Positions 8,751 to 17,873 of a DNA stretch of 64,000 nucleotides are shown here, piece by piece. The DNA is from an uncultured Prevotella sp. (GTDB taxonomy: Bacteria > Bacteroidota > Bacteroidia > Bacteroidales > Bacteroidaceae): NCBI GenBank assembly GCA_900316015.1, contig ONBG01000007.1:24522-88521 (forward strand), given 5' to 3'. The notes beneath the pieces were generated by a model. That model was not told the origin of the DNA. It saw nothing but the letters and a program-made list of their open reading frames with translations, and made no database searches. Every line of letters starts with the position of its first letter. Within the stretch, counting starts at the first letter, position 1. The position numbers were made by a program, and so were the translations under genes.

Positions 8751-10148
8751 ATGAAAGTACATAAGAGATGGTATCTATTGATGCTTGGTATGATCATCAT
8801 TGCCATAGCAGGATTGTTTGCATCGGAGCCAACATTTACCTGTGACTTTTCCAAGATCAATGCAGCAGACGTGGCATGGTTAATTACCGCCACGATATTC
8901 GTGTTAATGATGACCCCCGGGCTTTCTTTCTTTTATGGGGGCATGGTGGGCGCAAAGAACGTGATCTCTACGATGCTGCAGAGCTTTATTGCGATGGGAC
9001 TGATCAGCGTGCTTTGGGTCGTCTTCGGATTCAGCTTAGCCTTTGGCGATGATATCGGTGGCGTGATCGGCAATCCTCAAACCTTCTTGATGTTCCAGAA
9101 CGTAGGCGCAGGCACCTATCTGACTCCAACTGGTAAGATCTTGGGAGGAGCTACGATACCTTTGGCCTTGTATGCCTTATTCCAGATGAAGTTTGCCATT
9201 ATCACCCCATCCTTGATCACGGGCTCTTTTGCTGAGCGTGTGCGCTTCTCGGCTTATATGTTCTTCATGATTTGGTTCTTCGTGGTGATTTATTGCCCAT
9301 TGGCGCACATGACTTGGCATCCAGATGGACTATTCTTGAAATGGGGAGTTGTAGACTTTGCCGGAGGTATTGTCGTTCATGCCTCTTCTGGTGTCGCCGC
9401 CTTGGCGGGTGCAGTCTTCTTAGGGAGAAGAAATGCTGCCACGCGAAGAGAAGAACCTGCCAATATTCCCTTTGTGCTCTTAGGAGCTGCGATGCTCTGG
9501 TTGGGCTGGTTCGGGTTTAATGCAGGTAGCTCCCTGCATGCAGACGGGCAGGCAGTGAAAGCGTTCTTGAACACGAACACCGCAGCAGCAACGGCCATGA
9601 TGACATGGATCTTCTTCGACTGCCTGCGTGGGCGTAAGCCATCTGCGATGGGAGCTGCTGTCGGCTGTGTTGTCGGATTGGTTGCCATCACTCCGTCAGC
9701 AGGATATGTGACCGTAGGACAGAGCATTTTTATTTCATTTGTCATCACGATTATTTGTAATACAGCTGTTTATTGGCGCAGCCATAGTAGCATTGATGAT
9801 GCTTTGGATGTCTTCCCTACTCATGGGACAGGTGGTATTTTTGGTACGATTCTTACAGGTATTTTCATCCATGAGGGCTTGATATCAGGAACATGGTCTG
9901 GGTTCGTGATCTTCCTCTATCATCTCTTGGCAGTGGGCATTGTCATCGTTTATACCTTTGGCATGAGCTATTTAGGTTATTGGCTGATTGACAAGATCAT
10001 CCCCATGCGTGTCAGCTCTGCCAGTGAGCGGGTGGGTCTCGACTTTAGTCAACACGATGAGCACTACGGTTTTGCGCAGATTGGGGAGCGGGAAATCGCA
10101 GAATATGAGGAACATATTCGCCAGAAAAACGAAGATAGGGGCAATTAG
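8751..10148 (+). CDS. amt: Second ammonium transporter (Amt family)
   Basis: A second Amt-family channel (465 aa from the start chosen). The pore histidines are in GGIVVHASSGVAAL and FPTHGTGGIFG, and FYGGMVGAKNVIS is the family motif. Unlike the first Amt it begins with a signal-like segment (MKVHKRWYLLMLGMII then a Phe/Ala-Ser site), as in E. coli AmtB. The frame is open back to 8646, but that start would overlap asnB by 50 nt and precede a non-hydrophobic leader. The start at 8751 (or 8742) is preferred. It follows asnB closely and belongs to the same nitrogen cluster. No second PII gene is next to it. Confidence 0.92.
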   Translation: MKVHKRWYLLMLGMIIIAIAGLFASEPTFTCDFSKINAADVAWLITATIFVLMMTPGLSFFYGGMVGAKNVISTMLQSFIAMGLISVLWVVFGFSLAFGDDIGGVIGNPQTFLMFQNVGAGTYLTPTGKILGGATIPLALYALFQMKFAIITPSLITGSFAERVRFSAYMFFMIWFFVVIYCPLAHMTWHPDGLFLKWGVVDFAGGIVVHASSGVAALAGAVFLGRRNAATRREEPANIPFVLLGAAMLWLGWFGFNAGSSLHADGQAVKAFLNTNTAAATAMMTWIFFDCLRGRKPSAMGAAVGCVVGLVAITPSAGYVTVGQSIFISFVITIICNTAVYWRSHSSIDDALDVFPTHGTGGIFGTILTGIFIHEGLISGTWSGFVIFLYHLLAVGIVIVYTFGMSYLGYWLIDKIIPMRVSSASERVGLDFSQHDEHYGFAQIGEREIAEYEEHIRQKNEDRGN

Positions 10149-10228
10149 TCCTTCGCTATCATATAGATAATAAATAGGATACTTTATATGTGTAAATGAA
10201 GATAGGATTCTTATACCATGAAAGCAAT

Positions 10229-10262
10229 GACCGCAAGTTGCCTGGAGGGGTAGCTTGCGGTC
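10229..10262. terminator. Bidirectional terminator between convergent genes
   Basis: GACCGCAAG (10229-10237) pairs with CTTGCGGTC (10254-10262) around a 16-nt loop. It lies between the 3' ends of the second amt (plus) and the GH43-like gene (minus), where a shared terminator is expected. Confidence 0.65.
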
Positions 10263-10271
10263 CCATTCTTC

Positions 10272-11300
10272 TTATAGCTTGATCAATCTTTTGTATTCCT
10301 TTTTTGTGATTCGCATAAAAGAACCGTGCTGGGGAGCGGTGACCCCTTGGATATCCACTGGATCATGGAAATTGCGAAGGTGTTCGTCCGCTTTGCAGAT
10401 GCGGTAATGCTTGGGTTGGTCTGAGTATTGTATATAGGCAACGCGCCAAGTCTTGTCACCGATCAGCTGAAAGGCTGATGATCCCTCACATTTTTTTTGT
10501 CCTTCGAAACTGACATAATCGTCTTCCAAAGGTGTGCTCCATCCGCTTGTCAGGTGCTGGGATGTTGCTGTGTAGATGCCGGGCTTCCCTCCTTCTTTCT
10601 TGATCAGCATGTGATAAAGACCGTCTGACGGGAGGTAGTTGATGTCACAGTCAATAGTGGCATAGCCCCAGTCGAACAACAAGCGAGGCTTAGTGAGTTT
10701 GGTGAAGCTCTCGTCGGCATAACTATAATACATGCGATCGTACTTCTCTTCGTTTCTGTTCAGGAGGGAATAATAGATCAGATATCCCCCCTTCTTTCCA
10801 TTGTCCCATACGTAATTAGGATCCCAGAAGATCTGTGGAGCCCATACCCTGTTGATGGTGGCATAGTCCTTGTAGGGATCCGGTGACTGAGGGTCGCAGA
10901 AGATGTCAGCTCCCTTGCGGAAGTCGAAGGTCACTGATGTCCAATGAATCAAGTCTTTGCTTTTCAGCAGGTCGATCCCATAGTTATCCCATTTGTGCGA
11001 CTTTGCCACACACATATCTGTTGTCACCATCAGGTAACCCTTCCCCGTATGGTCACGGGTGATATAGGCATCTCGGGTACCACCTTCGATCCGGGCATGT
11101 TCCTTCGGGTCGAAAATAGGGTTACCTCCCTTGATGTCTTGATAATGATATCCATCGCGACTGACTGCATAGGCAGTCCATTCCCCTTTGTCGCTCATGT
11201 GGCAATAGAGGTATCCATAGTTCCCTTTTTGTAGGTTTTGTGCCTGGAGGGACATGCCCATCAGGAGCATGCTCATTGTAGATAGTATGATTTTTTTCAT
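10272..11300 (-). CDS. Secreted GH43-like glycoside hydrolase
   Basis: A 342-aa protein with a signal peptide (MKKIILSTMSMLLMGMSLQA, cleavage near LQA-QN), so periplasmic or exported. The rest looks like a five-bladed beta-propeller of the GH43 type: WTAYAVSRDGYHY, GGTRDAYITRD, VWAPQIFWDPNY, GYLIYYSLL and a later DCDINYLPSDG. These resemble arabinosidase/xylosidase blades where catalytic carboxylates sit, but substrate cannot be predicted. It lies 33 nt after the epimerase gene and ends the licD operon. A role in trimming or remodelling a pentose-containing surface glycan is possible but inferred only from position. Confidence 0.75.
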   Translation of the reverse strand: MKKIILSTMSMLLMGMSLQAQNLQKGNYGYLYCHMSDKGEWTAYAVSRDGYHYQDIKGGNPIFDPKEHARIEGGTRDAYITRDHTGKGYLMVTTDMCVAKSHKWDNYGIDLLKSKDLIHWTSVTFDFRKGADIFCDPQSPDPYKDYATINRVWAPQIFWDPNYVWDNGKKGGYLIYYSLLNRNEEKYDRMYYSYADESFTKLTKPRLLFDWGYATIDCDINYLPSDGLYHMLIKKEGGKPGIYTATSQHLTSGWSTPLEDDYVSFEGQKKCEGSSAFQLIGDKTWRVAYIQYSDQPKHYRICKADEHLRNFHDPVDIQGVTAPQHGSFMRITKKEYKRLIKL

Positions 11301-11333
11301 AGATTTGTATGTTGTTTGTTTTTTGTTCTGTTA

Positions 11334-12368
11334 TTAGGGGTGCGTCACTCGTTTCTGTTCCACGATCGTTGCCATCAACTTGTCCTCCCACCGTCCCCTC
11401 ATCTGGAAACCGAGAGATTGCAATTTCCTTATATCAAAGGTTGCAATGGGAATCTGTGACTTGCCTGATTCCTCTGCTTTATCTGGAAGTTGGATGATAA
11501 CCTTCTTTCCCGAAGCCTTGGCGATGGTTTCTGCAAGTTGTCGGATTGAAAAGCAAGAGGAAGGATCTGCAACATTGTATGCCTGCCCTTTCTCTCCTTT
11601 CAGAAGAATATAGAGCAAGGCTTTCACGCAGTCGACGACATAGCACCATGAACGCAGCTGACTACCATCACTCTTCATGAGGATATTCTCGTCGTTCAGC
11701 ACATTCCGGATGAACTGGGCATAGACGCGGTTATCACTTTCTGTGAAATGTGGTCCATAGGTATGAGAGAGTCGGGCGACCACTGTGTCCACTCCGTATT
11801 CTGCTGTATAGGAAGCGCATAACGTCTCTGCCGCCCGTTTGGAGGAGGGATAGCAAGATCTGGGAAGCATGCTGTTGACATACCCACTATCGATCTCTCT
11901 GAATGTCCCAGCACCCGTTCCATAGACTTCGCCTGTCGAGATGTATAGGAAACGTCTCATTCGATGCTCACGCCCATAGTCAATGAGGTGAGAGACACCG
12001 TCAATGTTCGATTTGATCACCTCGACTGGACACTTGGAGAAGAAATTGGGACTTGCATGACTGGCTGCATCTATGATATAATCGAAGGACTTGTCCGAAG
12101 CGATAGGCTGCATGACGTCTTGTTGGAAGAAATGGAAGTTATCAGCTTCCCAATACTGAGCAAAGCGTTGCTTTGCCCTTTCCTCATTCCTTCCGGCTGC
12201 ATAGACTTGGCAGGGAATATGGATGTGCATCAAGACATCTATCAGGCAGGAGCCAATGAGTCCGGTGGCACCTACCACAAGGATATTGCTGTCCTTCAGT
12301 AAGCCCCAAGGAAGGTCTTCCGCTTGGATCTCCCTGACATCGTCCCAGTAAGATTTTATTTCAACCAT
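11334..12368 (-). CDS. NAD-dependent epimerase/dehydratase (extended SDR)
   Basis: Cytoplasmic nucleotide-sugar (or CDP-alditol precursor) enzyme, 344 aa. The Rossmann motif is in ILVVGATGLIGSCL (about residue 29), and the catalytic Ser/Tyr/Lys are in YISTGEVYG and CYPSSKRAAE. The SDR C-terminal substrate region contains YGPHFTESDNRVYAQFI and YNVADPSSC. The first codons overlap the end of the cytidylyltransferase gene by 13 nt, so translation is coupled. Its partners suggest it acts on the compound to be activated with CMP or on the activated product. The exact substrate is unknown; UDP-glucuronate decarboxylase-like activity is an alternative. Confidence 0.8.
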   Translation of the reverse strand: MVEIKSYWDDVREIQAEDLPWGLLKDSNILVVGATGLIGSCLIDVLMHIHIPCQVYAAGRNEERAKQRFAQYWEADNFHFFQQDVMQPIASDKSFDYIIDAASHASPNFFSKCPVEVIKSNIDGVSHLIDYGREHRMRRFLYISTGEVYGTGAGTFREIDSGYVNSMLPRSCYPSSKRAAETLCASYTAEYGVDTVVARLSHTYGPHFTESDNRVYAQFIRNVLNDENILMKSDGSQLRSWCYVVDCVKALLYILLKGEKGQAYNVADPSSCFSIRQLAETIAKASGKKVIIQLPDKAEESGKSQIPIATFDIRKLQSLGFQMRGRWEDKLMATIVEQKRVTHP

Positions 12369-13072
12369 GAGTCTTTTTGCGTATGCATGAGTGCCTTTAG
12401 GATTTCGAGGTCCTCCACCGTTGTTACCTTAATATTTTTCTCCGACCCTGGTACAATGTGCATTTCACGGTTGCCTAATTCCGCCATCAGGGTACAAGAA
12501 GCAACGGAGTTCGTGATTCCCTTTCGTGCTGCCTCTTCATGGGCGTTGATCAGATTGCCTAATCGGAATGTCTGAGGGGTCTGCGTGCGGATGAGTTTGT
12601 CTCTGGGAATACTTGTCGTGGAAGTGAAACCATCCTCGCTTTCCAGAATGGCTTCTCGGCATTTGATCCCTGTAATGGCATATCCGTATTTCTGGCAAAT
12701 GGCGATATTGGAAGATATAATATCTTGTGACAGTAAGGGTCGTACAGCATCGTGCACCAAGATGAGGTCGTCATCCTTGCAGCCTGCCTCTTTTAATCCA
12801 TAGATACCATTCCGGATTGATTCCATCCCTGTCTTTCCTCCATCAAAGATCCATTTCAGTTTAGTGATGGAGAACTGGTTTGCATACGACCGGAGCACGG
12901 TCTGCCAGCCATCGAGGCATACGACGGCTATGCCGTGGATGTCGGGGTGTTGCTCGAAAGCCAGCATCGTATGGATGATGATCGGGCAGTTGTCCACATG
13001 CATAAATTGTTTCGGGATGTCTTGTCCCATCCTGTTCCCACTTCCGCCAGCGATAATCAATGCGTAATTCAT
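12356..13072 (-). CDS. IspD/TarI-like cytidylyltransferase
   Basis: A 238-aa CTP-dependent cytidylyltransferase. It has the nucleotide-binding start IIAGGSGNRMGQDIPKQF, the VHDAVRPLL motif (about residue 111), TQTPQTF (about 174) and NIKVTTVEDLEI near the end. IspD makes CDP-methylerythritol in the MEP pathway; TarI makes CDP-ribitol. The ending resembles TarI somewhat more, and the neighbours (licD, SDR) fit a CDP-alditol for surface glycan. But dxr and ispF elsewhere in the window show the cell needs an IspD, so that role is not excluded. One nucleotide separates it from licD. Confidence 0.8.
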   Translation of the reverse strand: MNYALIIAGGSGNRMGQDIPKQFMHVDNCPIIIHTMLAFEQHPDIHGIAVVCLDGWQTVLRSYANQFSITKLKWIFDGGKTGMESIRNGIYGLKEAGCKDDDLILVHDAVRPLLSQDIISSNIAICQKYGYAITGIKCREAILESEDGFTSTTSIPRDKLIRTQTPQTFRLGNLINAHEEAARKGITNSVASCTLMAELGNREMHIVPGSEKNIKVTTVEDLEILKALMHTQKDSWLK

Positions 13073-13073
13073 G

Positions 13074-13952
13074 TCAATGTATTTTTTGTTTTACGGTATA
13101 TAATGATTCACGGGAATCCATGTTAAAATAAGCCTTATGGTGCTTTGCCTGTCTCTTCTCCTCAGGAGGCAACTGCATGTAGTCTCCAAAGAGATTGCGC
13201 AGATAGGCATCATAGTGATGGGGCAATGCTACGGTAATGCCCTCAAAGGTAAAAAGCTGTGGGGAACCTGTTATCCACTCCTTGGGATACACCTCCTTGT
13301 CCCCGTACGATCCTGAGTAAACAAGAACGTTTTTTGCCGTTTCAAAAGGATATTTCAAACTGATGGCGCGCAGTTCCTTCAAGAGGTGCCTGCGATAGGT
13401 CTTCCTACAGAAAAAGCCAATGGTCTTGTATACGAATTGTCCCCATTCCTTTGGATGCGCTAATAAGGCTAATTGCTCTGGGAGAGAGAATCTCCTTGAG
13501 ATGGCATTCAATCTGTTCTTGACCTTATGATAATGATGGAAGAGGCGTAGGGCTTCTTCCCGGTTGTCAGAAGTACCGTCTACGGGCAGGATGTCTATAT
13601 AGAGCCCAGTGATACATGGCGTATGCTCATCTTCCATCAGCGTTGTCTTCTTATTGCATAGTTTCATCGAAGGCAAGGGATAATTGTCCTGAGAGTAGGG
13701 AGTTACCAGTTCATAATCAGAACTATCCATAGCATTGAAGACTTCCACGAACCGCTCATAGTCTGGACGAGGCATGCAGACATCTATGTCATCATCCCAA
13801 GGGATCATCCCTCCATGGCGCACAGCTCCAATGGCAGTTCCCCCTACGCAGAAGTAGTGGAGACCGTGCTTATTGCAGATCTCGACAAATGCCCTAAGGA
13901 CATCTGTGATCATGGCATTCCATTTAGGCTGTAATTCCGGAGTAATAATCAT
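13074..13952 (-). CDS. LicD family phosphotransferase
   Basis: LicD proteins are nucleotidyltransferase-fold enzymes that move a phospho-alditol or phosphocholine group from a CDP donor onto a glycan. The 292-aa protein shows the LicD core: YFCVGGTAIGAVRHGGMIPW (about residue 35) followed by DDDIDVCMPRPDYERF with the metal-binding aspartates, and later YIDILPVDG. It is first in the minus-strand operon with the cytidylyltransferase, which can supply the CDP-linked donor. Transcription should start at the promoter 14004-14034, shared back to back with the flippase promoter. The transferred group is not known. Confidence 0.9.
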   Translation of the reverse strand: MIITPELQPKWNAMITDVLRAFVEICNKHGLHYFCVGGTAIGAVRHGGMIPWDDDIDVCMPRPDYERFVEVFNAMDSSDYELVTPYSQDNYPLPSMKLCNKKTTLMEDEHTPCITGLYIDILPVDGTSDNREEALRLFHHYHKVKNRLNAISRRFSLPEQLALLAHPKEWGQFVYKTIGFFCRKTYRRHLLKELRAISLKYPFETAKNVLVYSGSYGDKEVYPKEWITGSPQLFTFEGITVALPHHYDAYLRNLFGDYMQLPPEEKRQAKHHKAYFNMDSRESLYTVKQKIH

Positions 13953-14003
13953 ATCTCATATTTCTTTTGCCAAACCGTAAGATGGATTTTTATCTTATCA
14001 GTG

Positions 14004-14034
14004 CAAAAGTAGGAAAAATATTTTGAACATCAAA
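14004..14034 (-). promoter_or_regulatory. Promoter of the licD operon
   Basis: TACTTTTG (14011-14004) and TTTG (14034-14031) on the minus strand are exactly 19 nt apart, a full match to the Bacteroidetes consensus. It gives a leader of about 46 nt before licD. It overlaps the flippase promoter facing the other way. Confidence 0.75.
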
Positions 14035-14052
14035 CATTTAATACTATTTTTG
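14022..14052 (+). promoter_or_regulatory. Promoter of the flippase-GT2 unit
   Basis: TTTG (14022-14025), 19 nt, TATTTTTG (14045-14052): a full consensus match. Transcription should begin near 14056-14058, only a few bases before the ATG at 14062. This rules out the in-frame start at 14023 and predicts an almost leaderless mRNA. Confidence 0.75.
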
Positions 14053-14061
14053 CAGGTAATT

Positions 14062-15510
14062 ATGGCGGAATCACTGAAAGAGAAAACGGCGAAAGGATTG
14101 TTCTGGGGAGCCCTTAATAATGGGACGACCCAAGTGCTGAATGCCGTTATTGGAATCATCTTAGGCAGGTTGTTGGTGCCAGAGGCATGGGCTCCTATTG
14201 CCACGATCGCCATCTTCTCCGCTATTGCTGGCAATCTGCAGAGCAGTGGCTTTTCCACGGCGATTGTCAATATGAAGAGCCCGAAGGACAATGATTACAA
14301 TGCGGTGTTTTGGTTTAACATCCTTACCAGTTTCTTGGTGTACATTCTCCTTTTCGCCTGCTCTCCCCTGATCGCTGCTTATTTTGAGCAGCCTTGCCTA
14401 AAAGACCTGTCCCGTTTTATCTTCCTTTCCTTCTTTATCTCCTCCTTTGGCATATCTACGAATGCTTATATGACGAAGAACATGATGAACAAGGAGATCA
14501 CAATCGTCAGCCTTTGTGCCTTAGTCATCTCGGGAAGCGTGGCCATTATCTTGGCTTTAGCCGACTTTTCTTATTGGAGCTTGGCCTGGCAGCAGGTTGT
14601 CAATAGTACGGTATTAGTTGTCGGCAGGTTCTTTTTCGTGAAGTGGCGGCCTTCCTTTCACGTTGATTTCTCGCCCATCCGTAAGACTTTCAGGTTTAGT
14701 ATGAACATCTTAGTGACCATGATCATCAACACGGTCAACAACAATATCCTCAATTCTATCTTTGGAAAATTGTTTACCAAGACCCCGGAAGTAGTCGGCA
14801 ATTTCTATCAGGCATTCAAATGGGACATGATGGCTTACCAGACGGTAGGTGGCTCGATCGACCAGGTGGCACAGCCCGTATTGGTTTCTTTGCGTGAGGA
14901 GAAAGGCCGTGAGGTGCGTGCCTTTCGTAAGATGATTCGCCTTACAGCCTTCTTGTCCTTCCCTGCGATGTTCGGCTTGTCCTTGGTCTCGCAGGAGTTT
15001 ATCCTTGCCACAGTAGGCAAGAATTGGATAGACAGCGTCCCCATCCTCCGTATTCTTTGTCTGGGAGGTGCCTTCATGCCGTTCTATAACCTTTATAAGA
15101 ACTTGATTATCAGTCAGGGACGCTCAGATATCAATATGTGGCTGAACATCATTCAAATCGTCATTGAGATCGGCTTGATCTTCCTGACCTACCAGCAAGG
15201 GATGATCAGCGTTGTCATTGCCTATACGCTCCTGAATATCTTCTGGCTCTTGACTTGGATGTTCTATGCCCGTCGGTTGATCGGAATCCGGTTCTTTGAT
15301 ACCTTGGCAGATATCTGTCCGTTTATGTTAATCTCTCTTGCCGTGATGGCGGTTACCTATCTGGTTACCTTATCATTGCATCAGATCTATCTCTTGCTGT
15401 TCGTCAGGATTGCTGTCGCTGCCTTTCTTTATATAGGAGTGATGAAGGTCTTGCGGGTTAAGATCATGGAGGAGTGTGTGCAATTCTTCTTGGCGAAGTT
15501 TAAAAAATAG
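14062..15510 (+). CDS. Wzx-type polysaccharide flippase (MOP superfamily)
   Basis: A 482-aa polytopic membrane protein of the lipopolysaccharide/capsule export family (WzxC-like). It starts MAESLKEKTAKGLFWGALNN, a typical family N-terminus, with about 12-14 hydrophobic segments. Such proteins move lipid-linked oligosaccharides across the inner membrane. The start at 14062 is chosen because the promoter lies at 14022-14052. The next gene, a GT2, begins 10 nt after its stop codon. Confidence 0.88.
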   Translation: MAESLKEKTAKGLFWGALNNGTTQVLNAVIGIILGRLLVPEAWAPIATIAIFSAIAGNLQSSGFSTAIVNMKSPKDNDYNAVFWFNILTSFLVYILLFACSPLIAAYFEQPCLKDLSRFIFLSFFISSFGISTNAYMTKNMMNKEITIVSLCALVISGSVAIILALADFSYWSLAWQQVVNSTVLVVGRFFFVKWRPSFHVDFSPIRKTFRFSMNILVTMIINTVNNNILNSIFGKLFTKTPEVVGNFYQAFKWDMMAYQTVGGSIDQVAQPVLVSLREEKGREVRAFRKMIRLTAFLSFPAMFGLSLVSQEFILATVGKNWIDSVPILRILCLGGAFMPFYNLYKNLIISQGRSDINMWLNIIQIVIEIGLIFLTYQQGMISVVIAYTLLNIFWLLTWMFYARRLIGIRFFDTLADICPFMLISLAVMAVTYLVTLSLHQIYLLLFVRIAVAAFLYIGVMKVLRVKIMEECVQFFLAKFKK

Positions 15511-15520
15511 GAGAGTAGCC

Positions 15521-16453
15521 ATGGAAATATCAGTGATCATACCTGTTTACAACAAGAAGGATTATGTGGAAGATTGCCTTTCCGCAGCCCTTTCATTAGA
15601 CTTTGCCGACTATGAGGTGATTGTCGTGGATGATGGCAGTACGGATGGGTCGGGCGAGCTCTGTGAGGAATTGGCAAAGGAGCATGCCCGCTTGCGGGTT
15701 TTCCATCAACAAAACGGTGGCGTGACGGCTGCTCGGAGATATGGCTGGCAACAGGCACAAGGACAGTATGTAATGTTCTCGGATGCAGATGACCGTCTTT
15801 TGCCCAATGCCTTACGGGATACGTATGAGGTTATCCAGAGAGAGAACGCTGATATGGTGTTGGGTTCTTATGTCAACCAATATGGTCGGGTGACCTGTTC
15901 GGGTTACCATGGTTTTGTGGAACCTTCTGTGATAATCCATGATATCCTTGCCAATCGGCAGCATTTTGGTGTGCTTTGGGCCATTCTATTTCGAAAGGGC
16001 CTGTTGGAAGGATGCCTGGATATCCCACGGGAAATCATTGAGGGGGAAGACAAGCTGATGCAGGTGAAATGCCAGATGAAGCATCCGAAGTCGTTCTTTA
16101 TCGATTCCTGTATTTATTATTATCGGATGGACGTGCCCAACGACAGGAAACGTCCCTTGTCGACAGCTATCCTGTATGATGAGTTGTTGCGAGAGACCTT
16201 ACAACCGGAGTGGGAACGGTATCAGAATGGGATGACCTTGTTTCAGATCAAGATGTATGAATTCTATTTAGAGCGGAAGGAATTCCATGTATTCCGTGAG
16301 TATTATGGGCAGTTACGCTCACGGTTGAACCACGAAATACCGGTCAAGGACAGGCTCATCATGCGTCTGCCCCCGCGTATTGCCTATTGCCTGGTAGTCG
16401 GTTATCACTGGCTTATCCGAAGAAAAGAGGCGTGTGAAGCAAATAATGGCTGA
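15521..16453 (+). CDS. Family 2 glycosyltransferase
   Basis: A 310-aa cytoplasmic GT-A enzyme. It starts MEISVIIPVYNKKDYVEDCL and carries VVDDGSTDGSGELC (about residue 41) and the DxD-type motif FSDADDR (about 87). The sugar donor and acceptor are unknown. It is the second gene of the flippase unit and probably adds a sugar to the lipid-linked glycan the flippase exports. The frame is open further upstream into the flippase gene, but the family N-terminus fixes the start. Its 3' end overlaps the convergent gene by 41 nt. Confidence 0.88.
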   Translation: MEISVIIPVYNKKDYVEDCLSAALSLDFADYEVIVVDDGSTDGSGELCEELAKEHARLRVFHQQNGGVTAARRYGWQQAQGQYVMFSDADDRLLPNALRDTYEVIQRENADMVLGSYVNQYGRVTCSGYHGFVEPSVIIHDILANRQHFGVLWAILFRKGLLEGCLDIPREIIEGEDKLMQVKCQMKHPKSFFIDSCIYYYRMDVPNDRKRPLSTAILYDELLRETLQPEWERYQNGMTLFQIKMYEFYLERKEFHVFREYYGQLRSRLNHEIPVKDRLIMRLPPRIAYCLVVGYHWLIRRKEACEANNG

Positions 16454-17771
16454 TGAGGTTGACATTGTAGACCCACAGATAGACTGTCAAACAGGCGATG
16501 GCTACCCTGAGTGCCTTGTGATAGGGAAGGGGAATCTTCTTGAAGAGGAAGGCTATGGCTAAGGGAATGATGAATGCCCAGTGAGCAGCCATGATATATA
16601 CCTCGTTCAACCCGAATCCCAGTCCTAAGTGCAAGAACAAGTCGAAGCCAAACCAAGTACCGACCATCCATAGGAAGCGGGAGTGGCGACCGCACCAAAG
16701 ACCGGCAGCAAACAGCAGGGCTACCAGCAACTCGATCCCGTCTTGATAAGGATGGGCGTAGGAAACGAAAATGGGACGCGTGAAGAACACATCCTCCAGG
16801 AGATGTCTGGAGTGCAACTGGATAGACTCTCCTAACAGGTTATCACGGATACTTTGCCACCGGGGCGTAGAAAGGTTTGTCCATTGCAAGGGACCTTTGT
16901 CGCTGATCGCTTTCCCATGCACTTGCTGGAACCGATGCCCGAAGCTCGCCTCTTTCTTCTTGAACGTGCTGTCTTTTTTCTCCATCGCCAACTGGATCTT
17001 CTTTCCTCTTTCCATTCGGGGTAGGATGAGATGCTGGTATTGCCATGCATAAGAGCCTGCTAACAATGCCAAAGGGATGACAACGACAAAAAAGAGAAAG
17101 GCAGGACGGAGCACTTTCTTCCCTTCTGTGAAGCAAGCCGCCCATAAAGTCTTGATGCCATTGCTCAGCGTTACTCCTGCCGTGCATAGGAAAAGGATGG
17201 CCCAGGGGAGGATCTTCATGGGCTTTTTCTCTTTCATATGTATGCCTGTGATGTAGAGCGTCATCGTGAGCAGGAACAAGGACATGCCAAAATGGTCGGG
17301 CACCATCACGGCTAAGATGATATAGGCAAAGGAATAGAAAAAGGCGGAGAGCAGGTTGGCATCGGCATCTGGTACCTCGATAACCTCTAAAAGTGTCCTC
17401 CGGAGGAAGACAAAGGAATAAATGGCGCAAAATACCTGCACGCACGCAACCATGTAGATCGCGTAATTGGTCTCGGTCGCTTTCATCAACCAACTGTCAA
17501 GTACAGAGAAGGGATACCAAAAGAAGGGAAGGAGAGGATGCCGGAACTCTTTATAGTAAGAATTCCATTGCGAAATCTCAAGGTAAGACGTCGGATCAAA
17601 GCCAGAGACATGGAAATGGTTCCAGAAAATAGACCAGAACCCTAACCTTCCTCCCCGGGTAAATAATTCGTTTTGATACCCGGTCATCATGACATTGAGT
17701 CCTATGAAGACTACCCCTGCCAAGAGAACGGGAATCCATTCGCTACGTCTTATCTTGAAGATGCTTGTCAT
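16413..17771 (-). CDS. Polytopic membrane protein, GT-C-like paralog C
   Basis: A 452-aa protein with about ten hydrophobic segments. It is clearly related to the two proteins at 19119-20345 and 20342-21775. All three start M-x-x-x-FKI(R/K), have FHVSGFDP (about 53-60 here) and RHPLLPFF (about 77) in the first predicted periplasmic loop, VPDHFGMS, AGVTLSNG, a STPR segment and a GLNEVYIMAAHWAF motif. Acidic and histidine residues in the first loop and multiple spans resemble GT-C glycosyltransferases using polyprenyl-phosphate sugars; that is inference. The start at 17771 is preferred over an in-frame start at 17939 because it matches the paralogs. Its 3' end overlaps the GT2 gene. Confidence 0.75.
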   Translation of the reverse strand: MTSIFKIRRSEWIPVLLAGVVFIGLNVMMTGYQNELFTRGGRLGFWSIFWNHFHVSGFDPTSYLEISQWNSYYKEFRHPLLPFFWYPFSVLDSWLMKATETNYAIYMVACVQVFCAIYSFVFLRRTLLEVIEVPDADANLLSAFFYSFAYIILAVMVPDHFGMSLFLLTMTLYITGIHMKEKKPMKILPWAILFLCTAGVTLSNGIKTLWAACFTEGKKVLRPAFLFFVVVIPLALLAGSYAWQYQHLILPRMERGKKIQLAMEKKDSTFKKKEASFGHRFQQVHGKAISDKGPLQWTNLSTPRWQSIRDNLLGESIQLHSRHLLEDVFFTRPIFVSYAHPYQDGIELLVALLFAAGLWCGRHSRFLWMVGTWFGFDLFLHLGLGFGLNEVYIMAAHWAFIIPLAIAFLFKKIPLPYHKALRVAIACLTVYLWVYNVNLISHYLLHTPLFFG

Positions 17772-17791
17772 TGTCGCGCTTGATTTGGGTG

Positions 17792-17799
17792 CAAAATTA
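17792..17799 (-). promoter_or_regulatory. -7 box of the paralog C gene
   Basis: TAATTTTG on the minus strand (17799-17792) matches TAnnTTTG and lies 20 nt before the chosen start at 17771. No good -33 element is visible. It argues against the start at 17939. Confidence 0.4.
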
Positions 17800-17873
17800 C
17801 CAAAAAAACTCCGGATCTGGGAAGGAACTCGCTGCTCTTCTCTTAGAAAAGCATGTATTTTATAGACAACAGC

